A DNA stretch of 37,551 nt from the NCBI GenBank assembly GCA_027488335.1, contig JAIYBU010000067.1, positions 1-37,551 of the forward strand, given 5' to 3'. A program made the translations under genes and the position numbers. The notes under the pieces were generated by a model, which saw only the letters and a list, made by a program, of their open reading frames with translations, did not search any database and was not told where the DNA came from. The stretch is from Cytophagaceae bacterium (GTDB taxonomy: Bacteria > Bacteroidota > Bacteroidia > Cytophagales > Spirosomataceae). Every line of letters begins with the position of its first letter. Position 1 is the stretch's first letter. Positions 24,363 through 33,552 of this stretch are shown here, one piece after another.

Positions 24363-25763
24363 ATGCAATACGACGTAGTAGTAATAGGCTCAGGGCCTGG
24401 AGGATATGTGGCAGCGATTCGCTCGGCACAATTGGGCAAAAAAGTTGCCATCATCGAAAAATACAGTGTTCTGGGGGGAACGTGTCTGAACGTTGGATGT
24501 ATTCCATCAAAAGCCCTCCTTGATTCTTCGGAGCATTTCTATAATGCTGCTCATCATTTTGCCGACCACGGAATCGAGATTCCTGCTCCAGTAGCAAATC
24601 TTGGTAAAATGATTGGCCGTAAAAATGGTGTTGTTGAGAAAATGAACGCAGGTATCAATTTCTTGATGAAAAAAAACAAGATTACGGTTTACAACGGTCT
24701 TGGTTCATTCGTTGACAAAAACACCATCAAAATAACAAAAACCGATGGTTCAGAAGCAACCCTTACTACCCAACAAGTAATCATTGCCACTGGCTCGAAG
24801 CCAACGATTTTACCTTTCATGAATTATGACAAGAAAAGAATCATTACGAGTACAGAAGCCTTGAGTTTAACTGAAATTCCGAAACACTTAATCGTTATTG
24901 GTGCGGGTGTAATTGGTGCTGAATTAGGTTCAGTTTATGCTCGTTTGGGTGCAAAAGTTTCGTTTGTAGAATTTGCCGATTCGATGATTCCGACTATGGA
25001 TAAAACGATGGGTAAAGAATTACAAAAATCAATCAAAAAACTCGGAGCCGATTTCTTCTTCAATACGAAAGTAACTAAAATTGAAAACGCAGGTGAAGAA
25101 GTAACCGTAACTGGTGAAGGTGTTGATGGCAAACCAGTTGAAATCAAAGGCGATTATTGCTTGGTTTGTATCGGTCGCCGTGCGTATGTTGATGGCTTGA
25201 ATTTAGAAGCCGTTGGTGTAACAACTGACCGAGGCAAAGTTGTAGTTGATGAACACACTCTGGAAACAAACGTAAAAGGTATTTACGCTATTGGTGACGT
25301 GGTTCGTGGAGCAATGCTCGCCCACAAAGCCGAAGAAGAAGGTGTTTTTGTGGCAGAAGTAATGGCAGGACAAAAACCACATATCAACTATAATCTTATT
25401 CCTGGGGTAGTTTATACTTGGCCAGAAGTTGCCTCAGTTGGTGCAACCGAAGAAGAACTAAAAGCTAAAGGCGTAGCTTATAAAGCTGGAAGTTTCCCAT
25501 TCAAAGCCCTTGGTCGTGCAACAGCCAGTGGCGATACGGATGGTTTAGTTAAAATGTTGGCCGATGCCACAACTGACGAGATTTTGGGTGTACACATCAT
25601 CGGAGCAAGAGCCGCCGATATGATTGCCGAGGCCGTTACAGCCATGGAATTTAGAGCAAGTGCCGAAGACATTGCTCGTATTTCGCACGCTCACCCGACT
25701 TACACAGAAGCGATTAAAGAAGCAGCCTTGGCTGCAACTGCCAATCGTGCGATTCATGCGTAA
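24363..25763 (+). CDS. lpdA: Dihydrolipoyl dehydrogenase (E3)
   Basis: 466 residues, the usual length. It reoxidises dihydrolipoamide of the E2 subunits and reduces NAD+. FAD-binding motif GSGPGG (9-14), redox disulfide C41-x4-C46 in GGTCLNVGCIPSKALL, NAD motif GAGVIGAELGSVYARLG, and the C-terminal active-site base in ISHAHPTYTEAIKEAAL. The gene is the third enzyme of the OGDH set here; E3 is generally shared with pyruvate and branched-chain complexes. It follows the DUF433/DUF5615 pair, 30 bases away, and ends before a strong terminator, so the whole group 19138-25763 is probably one transcript, although an extra internal promoter for lpdA cannot be excluded. Confidence 0.97.
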   Translation: MQYDVVVIGSGPGGYVAAIRSAQLGKKVAIIEKYSVLGGTCLNVGCIPSKALLDSSEHFYNAAHHFADHGIEIPAPVANLGKMIGRKNGVVEKMNAGINFLMKKNKITVYNGLGSFVDKNTIKITKTDGSEATLTTQQVIIATGSKPTILPFMNYDKKRIITSTEALSLTEIPKHLIVIGAGVIGAELGSVYARLGAKVSFVEFADSMIPTMDKTMGKELQKSIKKLGADFFFNTKVTKIENAGEEVTVTGEGVDGKPVEIKGDYCLVCIGRRAYVDGLNLEAVGVTTDRGKVVVDEHTLETNVKGIYAIGDVVRGAMLAHKAEEEGVFVAEVMAGQKPHINYNLIPGVVYTWPEVASVGATEEELKAKGVAYKAGSFPFKALGRATASGDTDGLVKMLADATTDEILGVHIIGARAADMIAEAVTAMEFRASAEDIARISHAHPTYTEAIKEAALAATANRAIHA

Positions 25764-25786
25764 AAGAAATATCAATAAATATACTG

Positions 25787-25814
25787 AAAGCCTTTCGTAA
25801 AAACGGAAGGCTTT
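25787..25814 (+). terminator. Rho-independent terminator of the OGDH operon
   Basis: 12-bp stem (25787-25798 with 25803-25814, one G-U pair; core AAAGCC/GGCTTT), 4-nt loop aaaa, followed by T6. It lies 23 bases past the lpdA stop. Confidence 0.9.
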
Positions 25815-25846
25815 TTTATTTACTATCTTTTTCGCTTGCTATTTCT

Positions 25847-25854
25847 TAAATTTG
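25847..25854 (+). promoter_or_regulatory. Promoter -7 element of the glycosyltransferase gene
   Basis: TAAATTTG at 25847-25854, right after the OGDH terminator and 21 bases before the ATG; no good -33 element is visible. Confidence 0.4.
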
Positions 25855-25875
25855 TGTACCAATAAATATTAAAGT

Positions 25876-27096
25876 ATGCAAAAACTCCTCGAAAACTCGC
25901 CAATCAAATGGCATCATATACTTTTTTTTAGTCTTTTAGTTGCTATCATTCCGCATACAGGTTTTTGGTTTGACCTCAACAACGACTGGCCTCGATGGTC
26001 AACTTATGCACTCGAACACGGCCTTAGTCAAATCTACAATTCCGACACCAACTACATGCCCATTTACCTACACGGGCTTTATTGGTTTGGCAAAATGCAC
26101 GGCACAAAAGAACTCATTTATGCCAATAGCTATCAACTTAAATATTTCTTTTTATTGTTCGATTTTGCAGGAGCAATCGCCATTGCTTATGCACTTCGCA
26201 AGTATTATACCCGTCAATTTGCCGAATATATGCTGCTCTTCAACATGGGGTATTTGTATTGCACCACCATCTGGGGGCAACTTGATAGCGTTCCGACGAC
26301 GATTGTTATCTTGGCTATGATTTGTCTTTTCGAGCGAAAACTACTTTGGGCGGCACTTTTCTGTACATTATCTATCTACGCCAAACTGCAAGCCATTGTT
26401 TTCTTGCCATTTTTTGCGGTACTACTTATCTATCAATTAAGCATAAAATTCGATAAAGTACTGATTCTGAAAATGTTAGCGGTATCCATTGTTACTCAAC
26501 TCATTTTGCTCAGTCCTTTTATTTTGGGCGGAACTTTCAGTAATTTCTTGAAAGTCGTGCAAGAATCCGTTGGTTTTTTCCCTCGTGTATCGGTCAATGC
26601 CTTTAATATTTGGTATTTGTTACTCAAACAAGACCCCACAACCATCAACGATACACTCATTTTTGCAGGTCTTACTTATAAAAAATGGGGGTTCATTATG
26701 TTTTTTACTCTTTCAGCTATTGCATTCCTACCATTGATAATCAATACGTTCAACAAAATTATTTCTAAAAAAGCCTTAGACCAAGATTATTATGCCTTAC
26801 TGTGGCTAACCGCCGCTACTACTGCAATTGTATTCTTTTTTGTAAATACCCAAATGCACGAACGCTATTCATTCCCTGCCATTCCGATGTATTTCGCGTA
26901 TTCTTTACTCACAAATCGCTATTCGATTTTTGCTTTAACATCGGTCGCTCACCTAATGAATGTCGATGGTACAAATAAATATTTAGGACTAAACCCTTAT
27001 AAACCAGAGTTTACTGCAATAGTTTTCGGTATAATATTGTTTCTATCATTTGTAAGGCTGTACAACGATTTTAGACGTAACTTAAAAATATCATAG
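25876..27096 (+). CDS. GT-C-type integral membrane glycosyltransferase
   Basis: 406 residues with about nine or ten membrane spans. FWFDLNNDWPRWSTYALEHGL in the first periplasmic loop carries the acidic residues expected of lipid-phosphosugar-dependent GT-C enzymes; TTIWGQLDSVPTTIVILAMI and the TQMHERYSFPAIPMYFA motif near the C-terminus are characteristic of the GT-C superfamily (mannosyl/glucosyltransferase relatives such as GT39/GT87-like proteins). It would transfer a sugar from a polyprenyl-phosphate carrier to a lipid, glycan or protein on the outer face of the inner membrane. Donor and acceptor are unknown. It has its own promoter after the OGDH terminator, and no other glycan gene adjoins it. 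Confidence 0.72.
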   Translation: MQKLLENSPIKWHHILFFSLLVAIIPHTGFWFDLNNDWPRWSTYALEHGLSQIYNSDTNYMPIYLHGLYWFGKMHGTKELIYANSYQLKYFFLLFDFAGAIAIAYALRKYYTRQFAEYMLLFNMGYLYCTTIWGQLDSVPTTIVILAMICLFERKLLWAALFCTLSIYAKLQAIVFLPFFAVLLIYQLSIKFDKVLILKMLAVSIVTQLILLSPFILGGTFSNFLKVVQESVGFFPRVSVNAFNIWYLLLKQDPTTINDTLIFAGLTYKKWGFIMFFTLSAIAFLPLIINTFNKIISKKALDQDYYALLWLTAATTAIVFFFVNTQMHERYSFPAIPMYFAYSLLTNRYSIFALTSVAHLMNVDGTNKYLGLNPYKPEFTAIVFGIILFLSFVRLYNDFRRNLKIS

Positions 27097-27270
27097 ATAC
27101 AATTATTATAATCTAAAGCATAATTGCCACCTTAATAAAAACATTCTATTTATTCAATACAAGCAGTTTATTTAAAACAACAAAATAAATTATCTATCAA
27201 AAATATTAATATATACAATCAAAATAATAAATATCAAAAAAAACTGTATTTACAATAATTTCAAAATATA

Positions 27271-27693
27271 TTGAAAATAAATATTCTAACTTTTGCTTTC
27301 TTCGTTTCACTAATAGCTTGTTCGCACAAAATGAACCCCAATAAATACAAAAAAAGTCAGATAATTTTTGGGAGTGGTGGCGGCTTCACAAACTTAGTCA
27401 ACGAATACCATTTACTTGAAAATGGTCGACTTTACCATAAAAGAAGTACAGATACCACTTTTACCGAACTCAGCAAACAAAATGCCGATTCGATAAAGAT
27501 ACTTTTTGCCAAAGCCAAAGTCTTATTTGCTGAAATCAAAGAATTCCATAAACCTGGCAATATGTACTATTTCATCAAAATTAAAGACGATTCTACTACA
27601 AAAGAGCTTACTTGGAGTACTTCAAAAGAAAGTTCGCCAGCGAGCGTAAAAGATTTATTTAAAGAATTGATGAATTTAGTAAATTTGAAATAA
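27271..27693 (+). CDS. Putative lipoprotein of unknown function, TTG start
   Basis: 140 residues. No ATG exists between the upstream in-frame stop (27256) and the coding region; starting at TTG 27271 gives MKINILTFAFFVSLIACSHK, a complete lipoprotein signal with lipobox L14-I-A-C17, which decides the start. The mature part has two or three strand segments (QIIFGSGGGFTNLVNEYHLLENGRL-type sequence, TTFTELSKQNADSIKILF, and NMYYFIKIKDDSTTKELTW). I do not recognise a named domain; FGSGGGFTN...Y.L.ENG.LY is seen in small Bacteroidota lipoproteins. Its upstream DNA is extremely AT-rich. It is probably monocistronic; the metalloprotease follows 140 bases later on the same strand. Confidence 0.7.
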   Translation: MKINILTFAFFVSLIACSHKMNPNKYKKSQIIFGSGGGFTNLVNEYHLLENGRLYHKRSTDTTFTELSKQNADSIKILFAKAKVLFAEIKEFHKPGNMYYFIKIKDDSTTKELTWSTSKESSPASVKDLFKELMNLVNLK

Positions 27694-27833
27694 TTTAGTA
27701 AAACGATATGGAACAAGTTTTCACCTTCGCAGATATAGATGTATAGAAGATAACATTCCCTGTCTTTACCAAATACCTTGTAAACAAATCTTTTGCACAA
27801 AATAAACCTCATTAAACAACGCTTCCTAATACT

Positions 27834-30800
27834 ATGAGACACACCTTTTTACTCCTCTTTTTTGCAGCAACAAGCACTTTCGCACAGAAAGGTTTCGACA
27901 AAAAACATAAATCATTGGCAAGCAAAAACGACCTCCCAACGGGACAATTTACTGAAGTTGATGGTCAAAAAAACGATAAAAATACTCGTAAATCAAGCCT
28001 ATCTGTAGTTTCAACAAAATTTGTGAGTAAACTAAAAGTTACGCACGATAACGAAACGGGTGGAGTGTTGATGATTGAAAACCTCTCTAAATCGCCAGCA
28101 CCCAATGCCCGTAAAGGCTTGCAAGTAATGGCTATTGATTTTCTGAGCGATGTAAAAACTGCCCTCAAAATCGAAGACCCTAACCAAGAACTTGAAATGA
28201 TAAATATGGAGTCTGACGAAATCGGCATGACTCATATTCAACTTCAACAGAAGTTTAAAAATATTCCTGTCTATGGTGGTGAGATTTGGCTGCATACGAA
28301 GGGCGAAAAAATTGATGTCTTGAATGGGCGTAATTTTCCAACCCCTAATTTAGCGTCTATCTCTCCTATCCTTTCGGAAGAGAAAGCGATTGGGTTTGCA
28401 ATGGCCGATGTAGGCAAGAAATCAGTCATTCAACAAGCTGGCGTTACTGGAAAATTGCTGGAAAAAATGCCAAACACTGCCGAACTAATTATCTATCATA
28501 AAGATGGACATTTTACCGATGAACGCTTAGCTTATAACCTTACAGTTCGCCCTAATTTATTAGAACGCTGGACGTACTTTATTGATGCCAATACGGGTGA
28601 AGTTTTAAAGAAATTCAACAATACTTGTTCACTCGATGGCCCCTTTACGGCAACTGCTCGTGACCTCAATAATGTTTCTCGCACATTCAGTGTACAGCAG
28701 TCAGGTACTACTTATTATATGCTCGATACGCAACGCCCGATGTATAATAAAACTACCTCAAAACTTCCCGACGACCCAGTTGGAGGAATTTGGACAATTG
28801 ACGCCCTAAATTCTACTTCTGATAATATGAAATATGACCAAGTAAAAACTAATAGCTTAAATAACTGGAATGCAACAGCAGTTTCTGCTCACTATAATGC
28901 GGGTTTATGCTATGAGTATTACCGTACAAAATTTGGCAGAAACTCATTGGATGGCAAAGGTAGTAGCATCATTTCGGTCATAAATATTGCCGATGATGAT
29001 GGCCAAGGTATGGATAATGCTTATTGGAACGGTGAATTTATGGGGTACGGTAATGGCCGTGATGCCTTTAAGCCACTGGCGGGTGCCTTAGATGTAGCTG
29101 GCCACGAAATGACCCATGGGGTGGTTGAAGCAACGGCTCGTTTAGAATATCAGAATCAATCGGGGGCTTTAAATGAATCATTTGCCGATATTTTTGGGGC
29201 AATGATTGACCGTGATAACTGGACAATGGGCGAAACCGTAGTAAAAACAAGTGCATTTCCATCGGGGGCTTTGCGTAGCTTGTCGAACCCCAATCAAGGT
29301 GGAAAAAGCGACCCAGGTTATCAGCCAAAAACGATGTTGCAGTATGCAAATTTACCTAATACTGATGATGGGGATAATGGTGGTGTTCACATAAATAGTG
29401 GTATTCCAAATTATGCTTTTTATTTATTTGCTTCAAACACCAACGTCGGGAAAGACAAAGCAGAGCAGATATATTACCGTGCTTTGAGTAAATATTTAAC
29501 TCGTACTTCCAAATTTATTGATGCTCGTTTGGCGGTAGTCAGAGCAGCCGCAGATTTGTATCCGACCGATAACAATGTGCTTAATGCGGCCAGAAACGCA
29601 TTCGACGCTGTTGGAATAACAGACCCAAATGGTAGTTCAACAACCACTACCCCACCCGCTCCAACTCAGACTCAGCAAAATATCCCTATTAATAATGGTG
29701 GAGACTTTATCTTGGTTTTTGAACCTTCTTCGGGCAAACTTTATACGGCCAAAGCCAATGCACCTGTAACCGACTATAAAGTTATTTCATCAAGTGGCTG
29801 TTTGGGTAAACCAAGTGTTACGGATGATGGCTTATTTGCTTATTTTGTAGGTAAAGACAAGAATATCCGTAAAATTAGTCTGACGGGAGCTTTCACCGAA
29901 AGTAAAATTTCGACTGATGCCACTTGGGGAAACGTGGCAATCTCGAAAGATGGAAAACGTTTGGCGGCATTAACTGAAAAAGGTGATAAATTTATCTACA
30001 TATATAACCTCGAAGATAATGGAAAAGGTTACAGATTACCACTATATAACCCGACGTACTCAACTGGTGTAAGCACGGGTGAAGTACAATACGCAGACTC
30101 TTTTGAGTGGGATTATTCGGGAGAAAACATTATTTATGATGCCTTCAATAGCGTCAAAAGTATCTCTGGCACAATCGAATTCTGGGATGTGGGCTTCATA
30201 AAAGCATGGGATATTACCAAAAATACCATAGGAAGTGGTAAAATTGAAAAATTATTCACTGACCTTGAAGCAGGCGAAAGCATCGGTAATCCATCTTTCT
30301 CAAAAAACTCACAAGATGTAATCGCTTTTGACTATTTCACCGAAGACGAACCCAATACCTATTATCAGATTGCGATTGATTTGAGCAAAACAGGCGACGA
30401 TGCCATTGATGCTATCAATAAAAATAATGATATTGGTTATCCTGGTTATTCTCGTCTGGATGATAAGATGCTCTACAATACACTCAATGGTAAACAACAA
30501 GATGTAAACATCATTGGTATAGACAAAAACAAAATTTCGCCTTCTGGAACAGCCAAACAATTCTTGCCTGATGCTTCTTGGGCAGTTTGGTATGCCCAAG
30601 GAACACGAAGCTCTACAACCACAAAAACCGACCAAACAATTAATTTTGGCACAATTGCAGATAAAAACATCGGCGAAAGTTTCACGGTTTCGGCGTCTAC
30701 AAGTTCAAATTTAGCCGTTACATTTTCAGTAGGTTCTGGCGATATTTCAATTAGTGGAAATACCGTAAAAGTTGGAACAAATGCAGGAAAAGCAAGTATT

Positions 30801-31337
30801 AAAGCAACGCAAGCAGGCAATACGCAATTTAATGCAGTCACCACAACCCAGACGTTCTGTATTATTCCTACTGCTCCGAGAATAACTTTGAGTGGTGGGA
30901 ACTATGTAATTACGGGCGGTAAAAACTTTCAATGGTATGTGGCAGGAAATCCAGTTGGTGGGCAAACAACTGCAACAACGCTGAAACCAGACTTAAATGG
31001 AGTTTATACCGTAAAAGCCATTACTGACGATGGCTGCTTCAGTGCCGCATCAAACAGCATTGAGAATAAAATTGCCGTTTTAGCCAATGAGTCAAACGAA
31101 AACATCAAAGTTGTGGTGTATCCAAACCCAACGGCTGACGAACTTCGTATCGAATTGCCAACAGGTGCAATTTTTAAAGAAGCAATTTTTTATTCAACAA
31201 CGGGCAAAAATGTAATGAGTTTCGATAAACTTTCAACCAATAACTCACTGAACATCAGAGATTTACCCAAAGGTCTATATGCTGTAAAAATTGAAACTTC
31301 GCAAGGAAGTGTAGTACGCAATGTAGTAAGAGAATAA
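27834..31337 (+). CDS. Secreted M4 (thermolysin-like) metalloprotease with propeller-like region and T9SS tail
   Basis: 1167 residues with a signal peptide (FAATSTFAQ). Residues about 50-250 are the FTP/PepSY propeptide (MTHIQLQQKFKNIPVYGGEIWLH). The catalytic domain has the zinc motif H424-E-M-T-H428, third ligand E448 in ALNESFADIFGA, and the active-site His H519 in GVHINSGIPNYAFY. From about 610 to 920 lies a region of repeated strand segments (KPSVTDDGLFAYFVG, WGNVAISKDGKRLAAL, YDGENIIYD-like) typical of TolB/WD-type beta-propellers. Two Ig-like stretches (about 930-1070) follow, then a C-terminal domain with VVVYPNPTADELRIELP and IRDLPKGLYAVKIE, the type A T9SS sorting signal. It should be exported and then released or anchored at the cell surface. 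The propeller insertion behind an M4 domain is uncommon. Confidence 0.93.
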   Translation: MRHTFLLLFFAATSTFAQKGFDKKHKSLASKNDLPTGQFTEVDGQKNDKNTRKSSLSVVSTKFVSKLKVTHDNETGGVLMIENLSKSPAPNARKGLQVMAIDFLSDVKTALKIEDPNQELEMINMESDEIGMTHIQLQQKFKNIPVYGGEIWLHTKGEKIDVLNGRNFPTPNLASISPILSEEKAIGFAMADVGKKSVIQQAGVTGKLLEKMPNTAELIIYHKDGHFTDERLAYNLTVRPNLLERWTYFIDANTGEVLKKFNNTCSLDGPFTATARDLNNVSRTFSVQQSGTTYYMLDTQRPMYNKTTSKLPDDPVGGIWTIDALNSTSDNMKYDQVKTNSLNNWNATAVSAHYNAGLCYEYYRTKFGRNSLDGKGSSIISVINIADDDGQGMDNAYWNGEFMGYGNGRDAFKPLAGALDVAGHEMTHGVVEATARLEYQNQSGALNESFADIFGAMIDRDNWTMGETVVKTSAFPSGALRSLSNPNQGGKSDPGYQPKTMLQYANLPNTDDGDNGGVHINSGIPNYAFYLFASNTNVGKDKAEQIYYRALSKYLTRTSKFIDARLAVVRAAADLYPTDNNVLNAARNAFDAVGITDPNGSSTTTTPPAPTQTQQNIPINNGGDFILVFEPSSGKLYTAKANAPVTDYKVISSSGCLGKPSVTDDGLFAYFVGKDKNIRKISLTGAFTESKISTDATWGNVAISKDGKRLAALTEKGDKFIYIYNLEDNGKGYRLPLYNPTYSTGVSTGEVQYADSFEWDYSGENIIYDAFNSVKSISGTIEFWDVGFIKAWDITKNTIGSGKIEKLFTDLEAGESIGNPSFSKNSQDVIAFDYFTEDEPNTYYQIAIDLSKTGDDAIDAINKNNDIGYPGYSRLDDKMLYNTLNGKQQDVNIIGIDKNKISPSGTAKQFLPDASWAVWYAQGTRSSTTTKTDQTINFGTIADKNIGESFTVSASTSSNLAVTFSVGSGDISISGNTVKVGTNAGKASIKATQAGNTQFNAVTTTQTFCIIPTAPRITLSGGNYVITGGKNFQWYVAGNPVGGQTTATTLKPDLNGVYTVKAITDDGCFSAASNSIENKIAVLANESNENIKVVVYPNPTADELRIELPTGAIFKEAIFYSTTGKNVMSFDKLSTNNSLNIRDLPKGLYAVKIETSQGSVVRNVVRE

Positions 31338-31356
31338 AATATATTAGTAAAATTCT

Positions 31357-31387
31357 GAAACCCTACCATGTCATTTGGTGGGGTTTC
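31357..31387 (+). terminator. Stem-loop after the metalloprotease gene
   Basis: 12-bp stem (31357-31368 with 31376-31387, one G-U pair), 7-nt loop, 19 bases after the stop. The following tract is only weakly T-rich, so termination may be partial and the DUF1003 gene 27 bases later may receive some read-through. Confidence 0.6.
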
Positions 31388-31413
31388 GTTCTTAATCATA
31401 AACCTTTATCACA

Positions 31414-31971
31414 ATGAATAATGAAGAAATTGACGGATTGTTTGCAAACGAACAGGAGCATCTTAGTAAATTGCATAAGATTGTAGAACAAACCATTAAA
31501 GAAGAACAATTGATTGTCAATAACTTGCTCAATCCGCCTAAAGAAGTCATTTCTCGTGGACAGGCCATTTCAGATAAAGTTGCACAGTTTGGTGGAAGCT
31601 GGAAATTTATTATCCTCTTTAGTGTTATTCTTGCAGTATGGATAGTGATTAACGCCACACTTCCAGAAAAAGATAGATTTGACCCATATCCGTTTATTTT
31701 GATGAATTTGGTACTATCAACGATTGCCGCTCTTCAAGCTCCAATAATTATGATGAGCCAAAACCGCCAAGAAGAAAAAGACCGAATGCGAAGCGAAAAC
31801 GATTATTTGGTAAACCTAAAAGCCGAAATGGAAATCAGAGGTTTGCACCAAAAAATTGACTTGCTGCTCGAAGAGCAAATCAAAACTTTGTTTGATACCC
31901 AAGCCAAACAGTTTGTATTACTCGAAGAAATCAATGAAAGATTAGAAAAACATTTAAATAATAAATTATAA
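31414..31971 (+). CDS. DUF1003 family membrane protein
   Basis: 185 residues. Two membrane helices (about 67-84 and 97-113) with the DUF1003 pattern: GQAISDKVAQFGGSWKFII, FDPYPFILMNLVLSTIAALQAPIIMMSQNRQ and EKDRMRSENDYLVNLKAEMEI. The family is found widely, faces the cytoplasm with both termini and has no established activity. The C-terminal part (about 120-185) is a charged, coiled-coil-like helix rich in E, K and L. It is followed 30 bases later by the Gfo/Idh/MocA gene on the same strand, with which it may share a transcript; there is no functional link I can see. Confidence 0.88.
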   Translation: MNNEEIDGLFANEQEHLSKLHKIVEQTIKEEQLIVNNLLNPPKEVISRGQAISDKVAQFGGSWKFIILFSVILAVWIVINATLPEKDRFDPYPFILMNLVLSTIAALQAPIIMMSQNRQEEKDRMRSENDYLVNLKAEMEIRGLHQKIDLLLEEQIKTLFDTQAKQFVLLEEINERLEKHLNNKL

Positions 31972-32001
31972 AACCCTTATTGCACCATTCATTAACACAT
32001 C

Positions 32002-33084
32002 ATGTCAACCTTAACATCTCCAATAAAAGTACTCGTAGTTGGCTGCGGAAACATGGGAGCTTCGCACGCAAAAGCTTATCAATTAATTGATGGTTTTGAA
32101 ATCTGCGGCATTGTTTCGACAGGAAAAAGTAAAGAAGTTTTGAACGAAAAGTTGGGTGGCGGCTACCTCCTATTCTCAGACTATGCAACCGCCCTCGCCG
32201 AAACTAAACCCGATGCCGTTTGTATTTCAACTTACCCTGATACTCACGAAGCATTTGCAATTATGGCTCTCGAAAGTGGCTGCCATGTTTTTATAGAAAA
32301 ACCACTGGCCGATACCGTTGAAGGTTCAGAAAGAGTAGCTTCCGCTGCCCAAAAAGCTGGTAAAAAACTGGTGGTGGGTTATATTCTGCGTCATCATCCA
32401 TCATGGGAAAAATTTGTGGAACTGTCTCATGAACTTGGCAAACCATTGGTAATGCGAATGAATCTCAACCAACAAAGTCATGGCGTAATGTGGGACGTAC
32501 ATCGAAATCTAATGAAAAGCCTTAGCCCAATTGTTGATTGCGGCGTACATTATATTGATGTGATGTGCCAAATGACTCGCTCGAAACCACTACAAGTAAC
32601 AGCCATCGGAGCAAGATTGACCAATGATATTGCAGAAAGTAATTATAACTACGGCCAATTACAGATACGTTTTGAAGATGGCTCAGTGGGTTGGTACGAA
32701 GCAGGTTGGGGGCCAATGATGAGCGAAACAGCTTTCTTCATCAAAGATGTAATCGGGCCAAAAGGCTGCGTCTCAATTGTAGCAAAAGAAGCAGGTGGCA
32801 GTGGCAAATCAGATAATGTTGATGCCCATACAAAAACCGAATCGTTACGTTTTCATCATGCCGATATTGATGCCAATAATCAATTCGTAAAGCAAGATAC
32901 GTGGTTTAATTTGAGTGATGAACCTGACCATCAAGAACTTTGTAACCGTGAACAACGCTACTTTCTGAAAGCCATTCAAGAAAACATCGACCTAACTGAC
33001 CACGTACAAGATGCCGTGAACAGTCTGAAAATTGCCTTTGCTTGTGACGAATCTGTTCGCACAGGACAAGTAGTATATTTATAA
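32002..33084 (+). CDS. Gfo/Idh/MocA family NAD(P)-dependent oxidoreductase
   Basis: 360 residues. N-terminal Rossmann motif G14-C-G16-N-M-G19 in VVGCGNMGASHAKAY; the cofactor/substrate motif E99-K100-P101 in VFIEKPLADTVEGSERV; and the C-terminal domain catalytic pair D179-x3-H183 in PIVDCGVHYIDVMCQ. These are the hallmark residues of the family, which oxidises or reduces sugars and cyclitols (inositol, glucose-fructose, bile-pigment relatives). The substrate cannot be assigned. Mid-domain NLNQQSHGVMWDVHRNL and QDAVNSLKIAFACDESVRTG resemble the sugar dehydrogenase members. No carbohydrate genes adjoin it. It ends in an exceptionally long palindromic terminator facing the histone-like gene. Confidence 0.9.
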   Translation: MSTLTSPIKVLVVGCGNMGASHAKAYQLIDGFEICGIVSTGKSKEVLNEKLGGGYLLFSDYATALAETKPDAVCISTYPDTHEAFAIMALESGCHVFIEKPLADTVEGSERVASAAQKAGKKLVVGYILRHHPSWEKFVELSHELGKPLVMRMNLNQQSHGVMWDVHRNLMKSLSPIVDCGVHYIDVMCQMTRSKPLQVTAIGARLTNDIAESNYNYGQLQIRFEDGSVGWYEAGWGPMMSETAFFIKDVIGPKGCVSIVAKEAGGSGKSDNVDAHTKTESLRFHHADIDANNQFVKQDTWFNLSDEPDHQELCNREQRYFLKAIQENIDLTDHVQDAVNSLKIAFACDESVRTGQVVYL

Positions 33085-33094
33085 TTTTTCAGAG

Positions 33095-33153
33095 ACTACT
33101 CATATACAAAAAAGTCTCGAAGAAACTTCGAGACTTTTTTGTATATGAGTAGT
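33095..33153. terminator. Perfect 28-bp-arm palindrome, bidirectional terminator
   Basis: Arms 33095-33122 and 33126-33153 are exact reverse complements over 28 bases with a 3-nt loop (aaa), each arm holding a run of six A or T. It lies between the convergent oxidoreductase and histone-like genes and would stop transcription from both sides. Such an arm length is well beyond what termination needs. Confidence 0.85.
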
Positions 33154-33228
33154 AAATCTGTAAGATTTATTAAGGCTATTTGTTTAAGGAATAGAAGTAC
33201 TGACTCATCTAAAAGTTCGTTGCCTTCA

Positions 33229-33411
33229 TCAAGCTTTTGCAGCATTTTTCTTAGCTTGAACTTCTGCTCTTGTGTCTTTAGCCCATTTAGCCAAAGTTGC
33301 CATTCCCGCTCTTACACGAGTACCAGCGGCATTGTTTCCTTTGTCATAAAACTTGTCGAAATCTCCTGCTAAAGAAGCTACCAAGTCAGTTAATTCTTTA
33401 TACTTATCCAT
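33229..33411 (-). CDS. Histone H1-like DNA-binding protein (Hc1-type)
   Basis: 60 residues. MDKYKELTDLVASLAGDFDKFYDKGNNAAGTRVRAG is the hallmark of the small bacterial histone H1-like (Hc1-related) family widespread in Bacteroidota: a short amphipathic helix, the NxAAGTRVRxG turn, then an alanine/lysine-rich C-terminal tail (WAKDTRAEVQAKKNAAKA). It probably binds DNA nonspecifically and compacts the nucleoid. The gene is small and highly expressed in relatives; its promoter (TTTG-N19-TAACTTGC) is near consensus. It has no neighbour on the same strand within 200 bases, and faces the preceding gene across the long palindrome. Confidence 0.88.
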   Translation of the reverse strand: MDKYKELTDLVASLAGDFDKFYDKGNNAAGTRVRAGMATLAKWAKDTRAEVQAKKNAAKA

Positions 33412-33474
33412 GATAGAAATAAAAAGTTTTGGGGTGAAAAATAGTTTTTGCGATTAATTAAGTATTAAGTATTT

Positions 33475-33505
33475 GCAAGTTAGATATATTATGAAATATT
33501 ACAAA
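33475..33505 (-). promoter_or_regulatory. Promoter of the histone-like gene
   Basis: On the minus strand TTTG (CAAA at 33502-33505), exactly 19 nt, then TAACTTGC (33475-33482), close to TAnnTTTG; about 60 bases of leader before the ATG. Confidence 0.6.
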
Positions 33506-33552
33506 TTTTTCTTCTAAAAATACACTATAAATACCCTATTTTCGCTAAAAAC

